From the NCBI GenBank assembly GCA_009731375.1, contig BJOX01000131.1:42855-86864 (forward strand): a stretch of 44,010 nt of DNA, in the 5' to 3' direction. The notes beneath the pieces are model-generated. The model was not told where the DNA came from and searched no databases. It saw nothing but the letters and a program-made list of their open reading frames with translations. A program made the position numbers and the translations under genes. This document shows positions 11,160-43,939 of this stretch, piece after piece. Every line of letters starts with the position of its first letter. The first letter of the stretch is position 1. This DNA is from Paulinella micropora. Lineage: Eukaryota > Cercozoa > Imbricatea > Euglyphida.

Positions 11160-12466
11160 CCGGCCTATGGGCTTCAGGGCGGTTGCCGACACGCTGAAGA
11201 AGAACAGGCGAAGCCGTATCGTATGGGTCGTGGACCGCATCTCGCAAGCCCAAGACAGCGACCGCCGGCTGGAAGAGTACCTGCGAAAAGACGGAATTCA
11301 GACCCGCGTCTGCATGTACGAGAATGCAAGTCGTGAAGAGATCCACGAGGCGCGCGATCCAGCACGAATCGCTCTGGAAATTGTTTTCGCCACAGGAGCA
11401 GGACAAGGGCCGCAACGAGCTCTGGTGCGCGGACCTGGTGGTGCTGGACGAAGCGCTGCTGATCTTCAACCAGTCGATCTGTGTGGAGACGAACGGCAAT
11501 CGCCTGCGAGACAACGACAATGTGCTGCGCGCCCTGTGCGAAGACGCGCCACGTTTGCTGATCTTGGACAAGGACGTGCACCGGTCGTCGCATCTATATG
11601 ATTTTCTGCTATGTGATGGTGGCGGGGTCTGCCGGCAGGAGGGCAAGCTTACAGTTTCAGAGGCGCAGCAACAGATCGAGTTCCACCTGTACTCCTACGT
11701 GCCCCCACACCTGCGGCGCTCGCTGATGGTGATAGCTTTGCATAGCGATTGGTTTGGGGCTATTGTCTCCGCCATTCGTGACGGCAAGAAGTTTATCGTG
11801 TCCTGCCACACACAGCGGGAAGCGGCGGCGCTCTATGACAAGCTGCACAAGTCGTTCCCTAAGCTGTGCCCTCGGAGGCCGTGTTCTGCAGGCACGGCGC
11901 TCTCTGTGCGTATCACCGTGAACCTCGACTACCGCCAGCGGACGCAAGGAGAGACAGAGACCATTACGAGAAGACCTAGCCCGCGCGACGTGGGCGGACG
12001 GCGCAAGCATCAGGCTGCTAGACGGCCAGACATCGAAGAGCGCGGCGAAACAGCTGATGACTTCGATCAACGAGTTCTTTGCCGCTCCCGGCGCGCGCGG
12101 GCTGATCCACACCTCTCGCCTGTGCGTCGCGGTCGACATCCAGTCAACAGTGGACCTCGTGCTCCTGCACTGCGCGCGCAAGGGCAAAGTGTCGAAGCTT
12201 GGCCCGCCCGCGCGCATCCTGTGCCAGATGCTGATGAGAGAGCGCCGGGTGTCGGACCCCTGCATCAGGGCGTACTTTGGCGCGCGTTCACCGCGTCCAA
12301 AATTTCTCTGCCCTGGCAACACTGCGAGGTCTTTCAGCAGTACGAGAGGGACTACACGGGCAAGGAGGCGTGGATGAAGGCGCTGTATGGAGCTACAGGC
12401 AGGCAGAGCCCGTGGACCATCATCGAGCGCGGCTACCGCTGGCTGCACGTGCGTGTCATCTGGTGA
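11131..12466 (+). pseudogene. superfamily 2 helicase, replication-origin-binding type, frameshifted
   Basis: Helicase segments appear successively in three frames: RIVWVVDRISQAQDSDRRLE (11210-11320), ADLVVLDEALLIFNQ with a Walker B-like DEAL (near 11430), then DGKKFIVSCHTQREAAALYD (near 11790), GLIHTSRLCVAVDIQS and ARILCQMLMRERRVSDP (12090-12270). This order and spacing fit the helicase of the replication-origin-binding protein family found in herpesviruses and, widely, in protist and algal mobile elements. The Walker A loop near 11160-11185 is not intact; AVTG and PMGF lie in adjacent frames and the GKT triad is absent. Frame changes occur near 11170, 11330, 11950-12050 and 12280. Family call is inference from motifs; inactivity is well supported. 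Confidence 0.6.
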
Positions 12467-13105
12467 GAGCAAGAGGATCGAAGTGCCCAGCTCGCTGAAG
12501 CTAAGGCTACTCGCGTCGCTGACGGAACAGCGCTTGTCACGAGGGGCCGCGATCTGGGACTGGTTGGTGGCTGCCGACTTCCAAGTAGCGCTGCCGCCGC
12601 GCCTGAGCGCCGAACAGCGCGAGGCCAAAAAACAAGCTATAGAGGAAGCGAAGGAACAAGAGGAGGCAAGAGAGGAAGAGCAAGAAGGGATGCCGCCCGT
12701 TCCGACCCGCGACGAAGTGGTGATTCGCGATGGGATCAAGTGGCTTACCTTGACACCAGAGAAAGTGCACGAACGGCTCACGTTTCTCTCGCACAAGCAG
12801 CGCCATTCCGACGACGAAAAGGAAGAAAGATATATTATGGGCATGCTTGCCTTGTACCCGGGCGCCCTCGGTGAGTTCAAGAAGCTGCGCGAGAAGCTTG
12901 AGCAGGAGCGCCAGAACTCGACAGACGCAGACCGCGCGTGGCTCGAGCACGGCTGGACACGGTAAGTCAAGGCGCTCCTGGAGCAATGCAAGAAAGCGGG
13001 CGAAAAACTAAACAGGTTCAGAAATGTGCAAGCACGCCGACCGATGCACGCAGCGCGCGCGAGCAGGCCGGCTTGGAACTGGCAGCAGACCTCGAACCGC
13101 TGATC

Positions 13106-13110
<5 letters not shown>
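12387..13110 (+). pseudogene. C-terminal remnant of the GC-rich helicase element
   Basis: A 190-codon frame (12387-12965) continues the GC-rich coding signal with a charged coiled-coil-like run (EEAKEQEEAREEEQEG) and LTPEKVHERLTFLSHKQRH. After TAA at 12963-12965 the same frame stays open with ALLEQCKKAGEKLNRF, then shifts to REQAGLELAADLEPL before a CT repeat at 13111. I recognise no domain. It is most likely the tail of the same element, cut off by the CT/poly-C tract and N gap. Confidence 0.45.
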
Positions 13111-13156
<46 letters not shown>

Positions 13157-13326
13157 CACTCTCGCTCTCTCTCTCCCTCTCCCTCCCTCTCTCTCTCCCT
13201 CCCTCCCTCCCTCCCCCCCCCCCCCCCCCTCCCCCCCACCCCCCCTCNNNNNNNNNNNNNNNNNNNNNNNNNNNNNNNNNNNNNNNNNNNNNNNNNNNNC
13301 CCCCCCCCCCCCCCCCCCCCCCCCCC

Positions 13327-13362
<36 letters not shown>

Positions 13363-13375
13363 ATCTCTCATTTTT
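13111..13375 (+). repeat. (CT)n and poly-C tract with 52-N gap
   Basis: CT repeats grade into CCCT and poly-C, then N at 13248-13299, then poly-C and CT again. It separates the GC-rich helicase element from the copia element. Confidence 0.9.
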
Positions 13376-13620
13376 CTTCTCTTGTTATTTGTTCTCTGAG
13401 GCTTTTTCCCCGTGTTTGTCTGTTTCAACTGTGTAACCAGTACAACGCCCACTCGCTCTCAACGCTTCGTTCACAGTCGTTTCCGATTGTTGCGGCTGTG
13501 CAGTAGCTCGTTTGACAGCTCTCACCAAGGCTCCTCAATTACTTGTGACAAAAGCTTGCTCTTACACGAGGATTGGCAGAGAACGCAGCGCTCCAAGTCG
13601 CTTTTCATTGTGCTTGAGAA

Positions 13621-14247
13621 GTGCTCCTCGTGAGGGGGAGTAAGCGTCTTGGGGCAGCACCGCAAAAACACACCTCCACCACACAAACACCTCACACCGC
13701 ACCATCCGCACAAGTCACGCAAACAGCTGACACGCCAGTGCAAAGAGAGAGTAGTGAGGAGGAAGAAGATGAGGAAGAAAGGGAAGAGTATGATGATGAC
13801 AATGACTCTCGATGCTCTGATGAAATAAGACATGATATGGCTATGGCTGCATGTATGGATGATGAAGACATTGACACGGAATTTCTGCAATTTACGCGAA
13901 AAGGGAATGTTCGGCGATATTTATAGAAGCATATGAAGGATACTCACGAAGTGAGTGGGAGTCCGGCTTCTGCCGGACTGCCCAGTGTTGTTGTAGGGAC
14001 CGGGGAGGCCAAGAGGAAACAGCGGGGAGGCACGGCTGCAACCCCAACACCACAACCAGGTCCAACACCCCAAGCTCAACCACACACCAACACACCACCC
14101 ATCATCACTTTCAAAGATATAGCACAGCTCGCTCAACAACTCACGTCAACATGCATTAGAGAAAGCAGTGGTGAGGTGAAGAGGGTGAGTGAAGGGAAGT
14201 TAGTGCTAGATGAGTTCTTGACAGATGTGGTGAGAGCGATAGAATGA
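13621..14247 (+). pseudogene. copia N-terminal (gag-like) region
   Basis: This is one reading frame interrupted by a TAG at 13924-13926 and ended by TGA at 14245-14247. It encodes a Pro/Thr/Gln-rich region with an acidic run (EEEEDEEEREEYDDDND) and no recognisable zinc knuckle. Assignment as gag rests on its place upstream of the protease. The plus-strand frame continues into the protease section. Confidence 0.5.
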
Positions 14248-14847
14248 GTGTATATAGCACACGCAGCACGCACAACACTATCCCCAACAGCACACATAAA
14301 CAACAACACCTCACAGCCACCAGCACCATCACAACACAAGAACAGCAAACAGAACTATGCACTAGTGTTAGATGGGGAAGGGGGGCGAGATAGAAAGGAC
14401 ACGATAGTTCAGGATAGCGGGTCGTCCCGAGACATTGCATGCAACCCTGAAATATTACACGACATCAAGTCCGTACCCCCTGTCAAGCTAGTAACAGGTA
14501 ATGGAGAGTGTGAGAAAGGACAGGAGGGGACGGCAAGAGTGACGCGTATCAATGGACACGGCAGACCAATTACAGTGTCAAGGCCTTTGCTCCTTGATGC
14601 CAGGTTACCCGTGAATATTGCTTCGACCGGCAGGATGGATTATACCCATCATCGGTCTATCGTCCATCAAAATGGACAACTGGTCATACTCAAACACCCC
14701 ATAAGACTAGAAGAGAAAGACGTGCTTGTCAGAGGTAGGCTCATGTCGACCCTCCTTTATAGGTGGGATAACGAGATTGACACCCCATTGGACATCAATG
14801 AGCGTTATGAACTCCCACAGAATAAGAATAAGGGTGTGGTGGGGTAA
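14248..14847 (+). pseudogene. copia aspartic protease region
   Basis: The frame continues from the upstream segment past the TGA. It contains VQDSGSSRDIA, the counterpart of the (L)DSGA(S/T)xH(I/M) active-site motif of copia proteases, with the catalytic Asp near 14413. The rest resembles the protease to pre-integrase stretch. It ends at TAA 14845-14847, after which the element continues in another frame. Confidence 0.7.
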
Positions 14848-14879
14848 AAGGGGAGGGAAACCCCAAAAGAGAAAGACAG

Positions 14880-15296
14880 GAGTGTAGACAGGCAGAGGGC
14901 AAAACGGGGGAGGTAACGCTGTATGCGTCTTATCCCCTCAAGCCTGATGCAATTAGAAAGGTAGATATAGAATTGTTCCACTATGCTTGTGGACACTATA
15001 GCATTAAGAAGATGAGAGCTCAAGCAAATGCATTAGGCATAAAGCTAGTAGGAGATGAGAAGAAGGTAGAGTTTTGCGAATCCTGTATGATAGGTAAGGC
15101 GAAGCAGTTGCCTAGGTTTAAGGTTAATAAGATAGAGAGAGCTAGTAAGCCAGGAGCAGTATTACACATAGACACCGGAACGTGGTTAGCATGCTCAATA
15201 CACGGTAAGAGACACAAACTTTCGGTTACGGACGATTACTCGTTGTTTACGGACAAGGATGGCAACCCTATTGCTGAAAAAGCCAATGACATTTAA
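14880..15296 (+). pseudogene. copia integrase, zinc-binding and start of core
   Basis: The HHCC zinc-binding module is visible as FHYACGHYSIKKM followed by FCESCMIGK. The first catalytic Asp lies in VLHIDTGTW. The frame ends after DGNPIAEKANDI with TAA at 15294-15296. The catalytic core then breaks off: the second Asp (usual DNGGEF context) and the Glu are absent. Confidence 0.85.
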
Positions 15297-15686
15297 TTTA
15301 CGGCTGGGGCCGCAAGAGCCATGCGTTACCATGCCCACCTGCCCATTTCTTTCTGGGCAGAGATGGAGCATTCGGCAACCACTTTACATAACATTTTGCC
15401 TGCCACCCAATGGCCTAGGAAAGGGATGTCCCCAAATGAGCAGTTATTAGGAAGGAAACCGTGTTTGAGACATCTTAGACTAATGGGATGCACGGGGGTA
15501 ATGTACACAGGCAAAGGTAGAAAGGGACAGTTTAGGGGAAAGAAAGTTATGCTAGTAGGGTATGACTTATTTAGAGAGTTGTATAGAGTGTGGGACGGTA
15601 GAAAAGTGATAACAGGAGTTGGAAACGTGCGGTTTAACCCGTACGTGATAGGGAAGGAAGCACATCTAGAAAGAACAGTCAAGTGA
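15297..15686 (+). pseudogene. copia integrase, C-terminal part
   Basis: This part resumes in the same frame at the position normally after the NGVAER region, with ARAMRYHAHLPISFWAEME, matching AR(S/T)ML..A.LP..FWAEA. It continues through the conserved NEQLLGRKPCLRHLRLMGC and GYD stretch. Together with the preceding piece it shows an internal deletion of roughly 80 residues, so the integrase cannot be catalytic. Confidence 0.88.
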
Positions 15687-16590
15687 GGATGTAGCTGAGG
15701 GGGAGAGTGAGAGTAAGGATGTCGATGTTGAACAAACACACTCCACACTCACCACCACCACAGTCACCACCACCCACACACAAGAGGACACGACACAGAC
15801 TCATGACGATGACGACACATATGACCATGTCGATGATGACAACTTAGTCAGTCAGATAGTCAACAAGGACAGGGGGAGTATGGAGGGGACACAGGGGGAG
15901 TCAGCTTAGATCACAAAAACACACAAACACAAAATAGATTTTCTACACAGGACATCGACACAGCACCAACAGCTGCACCCCATCCCACTGACACAACCCC
16001 ACAAACAACCAACACAGGACTAGGACATGCACACGCACTCACAGATGCATCTGACCCTCAAGCGCAACACGAGAGAAGAGCATATGAAGAGAGTGAGCAG
16101 CCTAGACTAAGTAAAGGAAGAACATGGGAGCAGAGTGACAAGATCACAGAAGCAAACATAGTTCATGAAGGAAAAAGAATAGGACGACAGGCACAACAAC
16201 AACCACCACAAACACAACAACCACCATCACGACCGCATAGTGAACTAAAACGAAAAGAAAAAGTAGTTGAGGTTCAGGAACTAGAGGGAGTGAGAGTGAG
16301 AGTACTTGCCAGAGTGGGAAGACGAGTGGGCAGAGAAGACATACGGAGAGGGCTGGGAGAGTAAAGTGCGCACAGGCATAGTGAAGCAGAAGTGTGCCCC
16401 CAAAGAGAGGTCAAAAGTTAGAAAACAACCAAGCTATCTCACTTTGTTCAATTTGAGGACAGACTAGAAAAGATGCTAGATTCTGAGATCAATAAGTACA
16501 AGGTAAGGAGGGAGAGTCCGTATTGCCTGCTCGAGAGTTGGAGAGTGCTATGTTATGTTATGACAGATGCATGAACGAACCAAATGAGCT
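15687..16590 (+). pseudogene. copia integrase-RT linker, degenerate
   Basis: This stretch is low-complexity Asp/Thr/Gln-rich coding remnant with several stops and frame changes. It sits where copia polyproteins have a variable linker between integrase and reverse transcriptase. No domain is recognisable. Confidence 0.5.
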
Positions 16591-17589
16591 TTGCTTTATT
16601 TTAACATTCGTGTGCCTAAAGAGATAGCAGAGCAGGGATTGACAGCGAAAGAGTTGTTAGAGGGCATGAAGAAAGAGATACAGTCTTTTAAGGACTTTAA
16701 GACATACACATGGGTTAACTATAGCGAAGCCAAAAAGGCTGGCGTTAGCAAGATAGTTAGGCTCACATGGGTTCACAAAGTAAAGATAGACGAGAACGGA
16801 AGGAAGTCTAGATTAGCTTTAAGAGGAGACATGTTAGAGCCAGGAGTTAGTTTTAACCCTGACCAGTTGTTTGTTCCTTGTGCCTCACATCGCTCACTAC
16901 TCATGCTTGCCAAACTAACTGCCTTGCATGGTAATAAGCTTTACGGAATTGATTTCAAAAATGCTTACTTAAATGCCCGCATGCAAGATCCGGTATTTGC
17001 CTACCCACCTGATGCAATGGATAGAGAGGGCAAAGAGGGGATGATATTGCGTGTGGATGGCGCGTTGTATGGTGCGCCGCAGGCAGGTAGAAGGAGGTAC
17101 CCTAAGTTAGTAAAGCTAGGATTTAGGTTGTTAGACTCCGACTTATGCATGTTCGTAGAGAAAGACAAGCCTATAAAAGATTCTGAAGCTATAATGGGAG
17201 TATTTCACGTGGATGATTTGATATTTTCCGCACCTAGCAAAGAAGCTTATGATAAATTCGCGTCTGCATTAGAACGGTACTACCCACTAAAAGGACTAGG
17301 AGTCGCAAAAGAGGTCAAAGGTATAGAGATAGTGCATGAGAAAGGCAGGATCGTTTTGCACCAGAGAAAGTACCAGTTGCAAATTTTGCGTGAGACAGGA
17401 TACGCAAATTCTCGTCCGATCAGTACCCCTGCGGTAGACCAAACACCGGAAGCAATGTTGGAAGATGCTGCTTTGCGTAAAATGTCTATTCCGACTATAG
17501 TAGGCAGTTTGATTTATTTAGCCAAAATGACAAGACCAGATATCGAACAAGCTCTTAACGCTGCAAGCGTCATGCAAACTCATAGATAA
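16591..17589 (+). pseudogene. copia reverse transcriptase
   Basis: The longest intact piece of the element, about 330 codons, is the RVT_2-type reverse transcriptase. Visible motifs are WVHKVKIDENGRKSRLALRG, YGIDFKNAYLNARM (first catalytic Asp), ALYGAPQAGRR (usual ALYGLKQAxR) and FHVDDLIFS, the YVDD box with His for Tyr. It ends MTRPDIEQALNAASVMQTH, a standard copia junction, before TAA at 17587-17589. The domain itself is open throughout. Confidence 0.93.
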
Positions 17590-18040
17590 AGAAGTAACTT
17601 ATGCTACGTTAGGCATAATTATACGCTATTTAATCAAGTCTTTTCGCGGTTTGGCTTTTCACGGGCCAAAATCCGTTCAAGAGGGTATGACCTACCCTAA
17701 AGTCACGTTGTGGCCTGATGCCGCTCATAAAGTTTGTTTACAAACTGGTAAGTCTCGCACTGGTTATATAATTTTGTGGGGAGGAGACCAGATAGGATGG
17801 CTTTCAAAAAGACAAAGTAGGATAGCACTTAGTTCAAATGACGCGGAAATTTACGCTGCTGCTGAATGTATAAGAGAAGGACTAGCAATAGATCATGTCA
17901 GACAGGAACTCGGAATTCCGCAAAAAGCTGCAGTTGAAATTTTCGAGGATAACTCGCAAATTCTCGCGGGTGAGAGAGGATTATCCGGACCACGCATCAA
18001 ACATTTGCCTTTCGAATTACACTTCATTCATCACCTTTAG
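17582..18040 (+). pseudogene. copia RNase H
   Basis: This continues the polyprotein one frame away from the reverse transcriptase, with YATLGIIIRYLIKSFRGLAF at the join, so a one-base indel separates them. RNase H acidic residues remain in WPDAAH, SSNDAEIYAA and FEDNSQ. It ends in KHLPFELHFIHHL before TAG at 18038-18040. Confidence 0.9.
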
Positions 18041-18176
18041 AGCGATGGAGATTAAGTTTATAAAGGTAGGAACTAAAAAGCAGATAGGTGATTTACTTAC
18101 TAAACCGTTACCGCGCGAGCAGTTTCATTACTTGCTCAATAAATTTACTGTTGACATTCCGGGTACACCGGAATGA
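18041..18176 (+). pseudogene. copia polyprotein C terminus
   Basis: After another frame change the tail reads MEIKFIKVGTKKQIGDLLTK followed by PLP, matching the (I/V)KYIPTxxQxADxLTKPLP terminus of copia RNase H. It ends with TGA at 18174-18176. Confidence 0.85.
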
Positions 18177-18647
18177 TTATGGGTGTTTCCGAGTGACAAT
18201 TGTTTTGTGTTTTGTTTCAACTCTCCTCAGCGGCTGTGCGAGTGATATTTCTATAGGTTGAGCTGGACGCGCGTTGGCGATAGGATCGTAGGATCGAGGC
18301 AGTTGGCGATCGGATCGTGTGATCCAGGCCGCTGGGGCGAGAATGCAGTGACACTCTGAGACTCGGGTGGCAGGTGGCGTGCCCACCTGATATTTTCGGC
18401 GGCAGGTGGCAAAGTCGATGGACAACTTCATTTTAACTCATACAGCTCGCTTCTCTTTCTTTTCACTTGTTTCCTCGCACCTCTAACATTTCGGAGGCTA
18501 TATATATAGTTTTTAGTGACTTTTGATACCACTTACGTGCACTTGACGGGAGTCAAGTTCGAAGCGCTTGCAAAATTTTCATTTGCTTAAGAACGATAAG
18601 ACACTTATGACAGTAGTTATGATATTGACAAATAACTAAGGGGGAGC
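18177..18647 (+). other. copia 3' untranslated region
   Basis: This is non-coding sequence between the end of the polyprotein and the polypurine tract. It contains a short imperfect repeat in which GGCAGGTGGC recurs (18367-18377 and 18402-18410). Nothing else is recognisable. Confidence 0.5.
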
Positions 18648-19380
18648 GTTAGTCATAGCTATTTCAATTTAATTCACCGTTACTTGGATAGTTGATTTGT
18701 CAATAGGCCGGACAGTCAATAATACGAATGTTAACTGAAAATGCGACAGACCAGCACCTAAGTCAGTTTGTGAAGTGGAAGTAAAAGAGTCGTATAATTA
18801 AAGTGCGTTTCCATACTGCATGATAGTCTTGCTAGGTAGCCCGGATAGATCCTGAAAGGGATCGGTAAAGGTTCCACGATGGGTAGCTTCCCAAAGCTTT
18901 TGACTTCTGTTTGAGAACTGACGGGAATTGTTCTCATTAATTGTTCTGATTGTTCAGTAAATCTGCGTATTGAAGGTTACTGCCTGTAGAAGGGGGACGC
19001 CCCGGTTGCCGGTCGTTAACTGGAAGCATTGCGAAGCCTTTGGTCCATTGTCATAGCCATGATTCGGTAACATGTCACCGTCATGTCGTTGTCACCGACG
19101 TTGTTTCATTAATATCCCTGAGCAATTGAACTACTTATTACAGCTTCTGTGCGTGAGAAAACAAATGACTTAAGTGAATAAGAGGCTGTCCCTTCCCAAC
19201 TTTCAAACGATTTAATTTCTTTTGCGGTGGATGCACAATGTATACTGGGTCTAGAACTGCTGCAGCTTCTTCACATACCTATGAACAAAAGCAGAGTGTA
19301 TGACGAACAACGTGCAAAATAATATATCTTTTGAACTTATTTTTCTCTGTCCAGGTTTGTAATACATCTCGGTCGATATT
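18648..19380 (+). repeat. polypurine tract and presumed copia 3' LTR
   Basis: AAGGGGGAGCG at 18648-18658 is a typical plus-strand primer just upstream of a copia 3' LTR. The following 700 bases carry no open frame and no microsatellite, in contrast to both sides, as expected for an LTR. The distal boundary is not determined because no second LTR copy is in the window, and the usual TG...CA ends cannot be confirmed. Confidence 0.45.
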
Positions 19381-19465
19381 TGCAAGGCGACAATCATGCT
19401 GAGCACGCCATTTGAACGCCCCTGTCCTGAACTTTCAAATGTCGATCAGAACTGTGCAACCAGAC

Positions 19466-19469
<4 letters not shown>

Positions 19470-19530
<61 letters not shown>

Positions 19531-19540
19531 NNNNNNNNNN

Positions 19541-19580
<40 letters not shown>

Positions 19581-19610
19581 AGGAAGGGGGAGAGAAGGAA
19601 GGGGGAGAGA
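19470..19610 (+). repeat. (GA)n tract with 10-N gap
   Basis: GA repeats lie immediately 3' of the last placed SEC24 exon (minus strand CT). The gap is at 19531-19540. The missing terminal exon could lie inside this under-assembled tract. Confidence 0.85.
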
Positions 19611-19625
19611 GAGGAAGAGGAGGAC

Positions 19626-41277
<21,652 letters not shown>

Positions 41278-41554
41278 GCGCGATGGAGCACACGGGCCTA
41301 ACTCTCCTCGCCCGCTGCTGCTCTCGCTAGGCACGATCCCTGCCAAAGAATATCAAATAGGAATCATAACACAATAGGCAACCACGAAGACGCCACGACA
41401 CCGTGTACAAAACCCAGAAATGGTACGTAAGTATGTATGCATGTAAGGGGGTGTGTGCAAATTGAGTCTTTCTCTCTCACAAGTATGTTGTGCATGTCTG
41501 TGTGTATAATCTACTGTAAATATAATTTACTTTAAGTGAAGTTACTTCGTACGT

Positions 41555-41705
41555 ACGTACGTACACGTACGTACGTACATACATACATACATACATACAT
41601 ACATACATACATACATACAACACACATACATACATACAGACATACATTACATTACATACATACATACATACATACATACATTACATTACATTACATTAGG
41701 TTACA

Positions 41706-41740
<35 letters not shown>

Positions 41741-42032
41741 CATACATGACATACATGACATACATACAGACAGACAGACAGACAGACATACATACATACA
41801 GACAGACAGACAGACAGACCGACTACATACATACATACATACATCATACACTACATCACATACATACATACATACATACATACATACATACATGCGTATG
41901 TAGGTACATACATACATACACACATCAAAGTCATAAAAACATATGTACATACATACATACATACATACATACATACATACATACATACATTACATACATA
42001 CATTACATACATACATACATTACATACATACA

Positions 42033-42063
<31 letters not shown>

Positions 42064-42227
42064 CATTACATACATACATTACATACATGACATTACATAC
42101 AGACATTACATACATTACATTACATAAATACAAACATACATACATACATATACATACATACATATACATGCATACATACATGCATACATACTTACATACG
42201 TACTTACATACATACTTACATACATAC

Positions 42228-42258
<31 letters not shown>

Positions 42259-42284
42259 CATACATACACACATACATACACACA

Positions 42285-42317
<33 letters not shown>

Positions 42318-42325
42318 TGTCATAC
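41555..42325 (+). repeat. (TACA)n array upstream of SEC24
   Basis: About 770 bp of TACA with TACG, GACA, CATTA and TTACA variants lies 5' of the gene. No promoter element can be picked out in it. Confidence 0.9.
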
Positions 42326-42429
42326 CTACATGTCATACATACATGTGTCATTGATGCATGTGTCATGAATATATGTATCACATACACATGCATACGTTCA
42401 TATGTACATGACCATGATATACATATGTC

Positions 42430-43500
42430 ATGACATAAATTGTACATACCACTCACTACTCACTCTCACTCAGTTACTCATTCACATACTCATTCAGATA
42501 CCCACTCACTCACTAACTTGCTCACTCATACACGCATCACTCAGTTACTCATTCACATACTCACTCATTCAGATACCCACTCACTCACTAACTTGCTCAC
42601 TCATACACGCATCACTCAACCAATCGCTCATCACTGAAGGAGGAAAGAAAAGGTAAATTAAATTCAGAGAAAATCATGTGCATTAATTTGACTTTGAGTG
42701 AGTGGTCTTTAGTAGAATTGCCTTTTATTTTCTGAACAAAGAAGAGGAAGAAGAAGTGAGTAAGTGAAAGAGTGCATTTTCTCTTTCTTGCTTTCCATGT
42801 CAGTAAATTAAGCAAACGTCACTACTCCCAAAAAACGTCATCAAGGTCAAAGGTCATCCACCTGATATCTTGCCATACGACACAAACTTTCTATCATCTT
42901 TTTCCAATATCATTTTCTTATCTCCTTTAGATTGTTATTGCAATCTTTCCGTGATCATCTCAAAATGCTTGCAAAAGGCGGTAGGTGCGAAGGAAACAAC
43001 GTTTACGAGCGGCAAAAGTTGGCACAACGCAGATAAAGTAAGCTACTTATGCGGGAAGACGTCTGCACATGCAGTTATAGTCTGTTTAATGCAGTTCATG
43101 AGCAGCCTATCCACTTTTTTGCCGTCGCCTCCTCTGTCCAGAGAGGGGACAAAGCATGACTCTCCTGCAAACACGACGTGGATGACACATTTTATGACAA
43201 TTGACACTGTCAGGCCTTTTGATTTTCGATTGGCGCCCCAGACGTGATTTCTCTGGTGCTGTTGTTGCAACTCCAGTCAAGGCCTGTCGTCTCCCCACCT
43301 GTATTTTCAAATTCTTTGTTCGAGCAAAAGAACATTGTCCCATAATTGTACTCTCTTAACTTGAAGGAGTGTGATATGTATGATGTAGCAGGCTGTTCTG
43401 TGTCTGTTTTTTTCCGCAATCAACTTTTAATAATAGTACTTGCCATTCGTACAGATGAGTAGGAAGCATAGACGCAGAAGGGATCTCTCTCTCTCTCGCT
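42430..43500. other. Region with no recognised gene
   Basis: It begins with (CACT)-rich sequence (42450-42620) that contains a 72 bp near-exact tandem duplication (CTCATTCAGATACCCACTCA at about 42490 and 42563). The following AT-balanced stretch has open frames of 125 codons on the plus strand (42870-43247) and 75 codons on the minus strand (43043-43270), neither recognisable. Confidence 0.45.
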
Positions 43501-43862
43501 CTCTCTCTCTCACGCTCTCTCTCTCTCTCTTTCTCTCTCTTCTTCTTCTTCTTCTTCTTCGCTTTTATTGAGAGGCTGGTGAATTCATTTTATCATATTT
43601 GACTATTAGGCAAAAATGATTTAAAATATACATATTATATATATATATATATATATAAAATAAAAAAATATAAAAAAACTAGTAAGGTTGTAAGGAGGAA
43701 GATTCTAGAAATTTATATTTTTACTTTTTACCAAATAGCTCAACATGATTGGGAGAACACCGCATGAAAAGTGTGTCACAACAACATACCTTTATCTAAG
43801 GCGGATTACCCGGTCGTTTGTTCAATGGTTTTTGTTTTTGGTGGATGGTCATGCGGGGGTTG

Positions 43863-43918
<56 letters not shown>

Positions 43919-43939
43919 CCTATATATGTATATATATAT

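Larger units (their letters stand above)
13621..18658 (+). mobile_element. Ty1/copia LTR retrotransposon, degenerate
   Basis: Domains appear in the copia order protease, integrase, reverse transcriptase, RNase H, which separates this from Ty3/gypsy elements. The reading frame is broken by stops at 13924-13926, 14245-14247, 14845-14847 and 15294-15296 and by frame changes near 14850, 17583 and 18036. A polypurine tract AAGGGGGAGCG (18648-18658) marks the start of the presumed 3' LTR. I found no copy of the sequence after 18658 upstream of 13621, so the 5' LTR is missing or unrecognisable. It lies convergent to SEC24, about 1 kb from its 3' end. Confidence 0.9.

Noticed and set aside
11657-13159. 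A 500-codon minus-strand open frame opposite the helicase remnant
   Set aside because: The plus strand in this interval carries real helicase motifs; the long antisense frame is a shadow caused by high GC content.
42870-43247. Plus-strand frame with a faint resemblance to ribosomal protein L37 (GKSWHNADKVSYLCGKTSAH)
   Set aside because: The two CxxC pairs of L37 are absent and the surrounding residues do not fit, so the likeness is probably chance.
43043-43270. Minus-strand 75-codon frame
   Set aside because: Protein-like in places but no family, start context or splice evidence.
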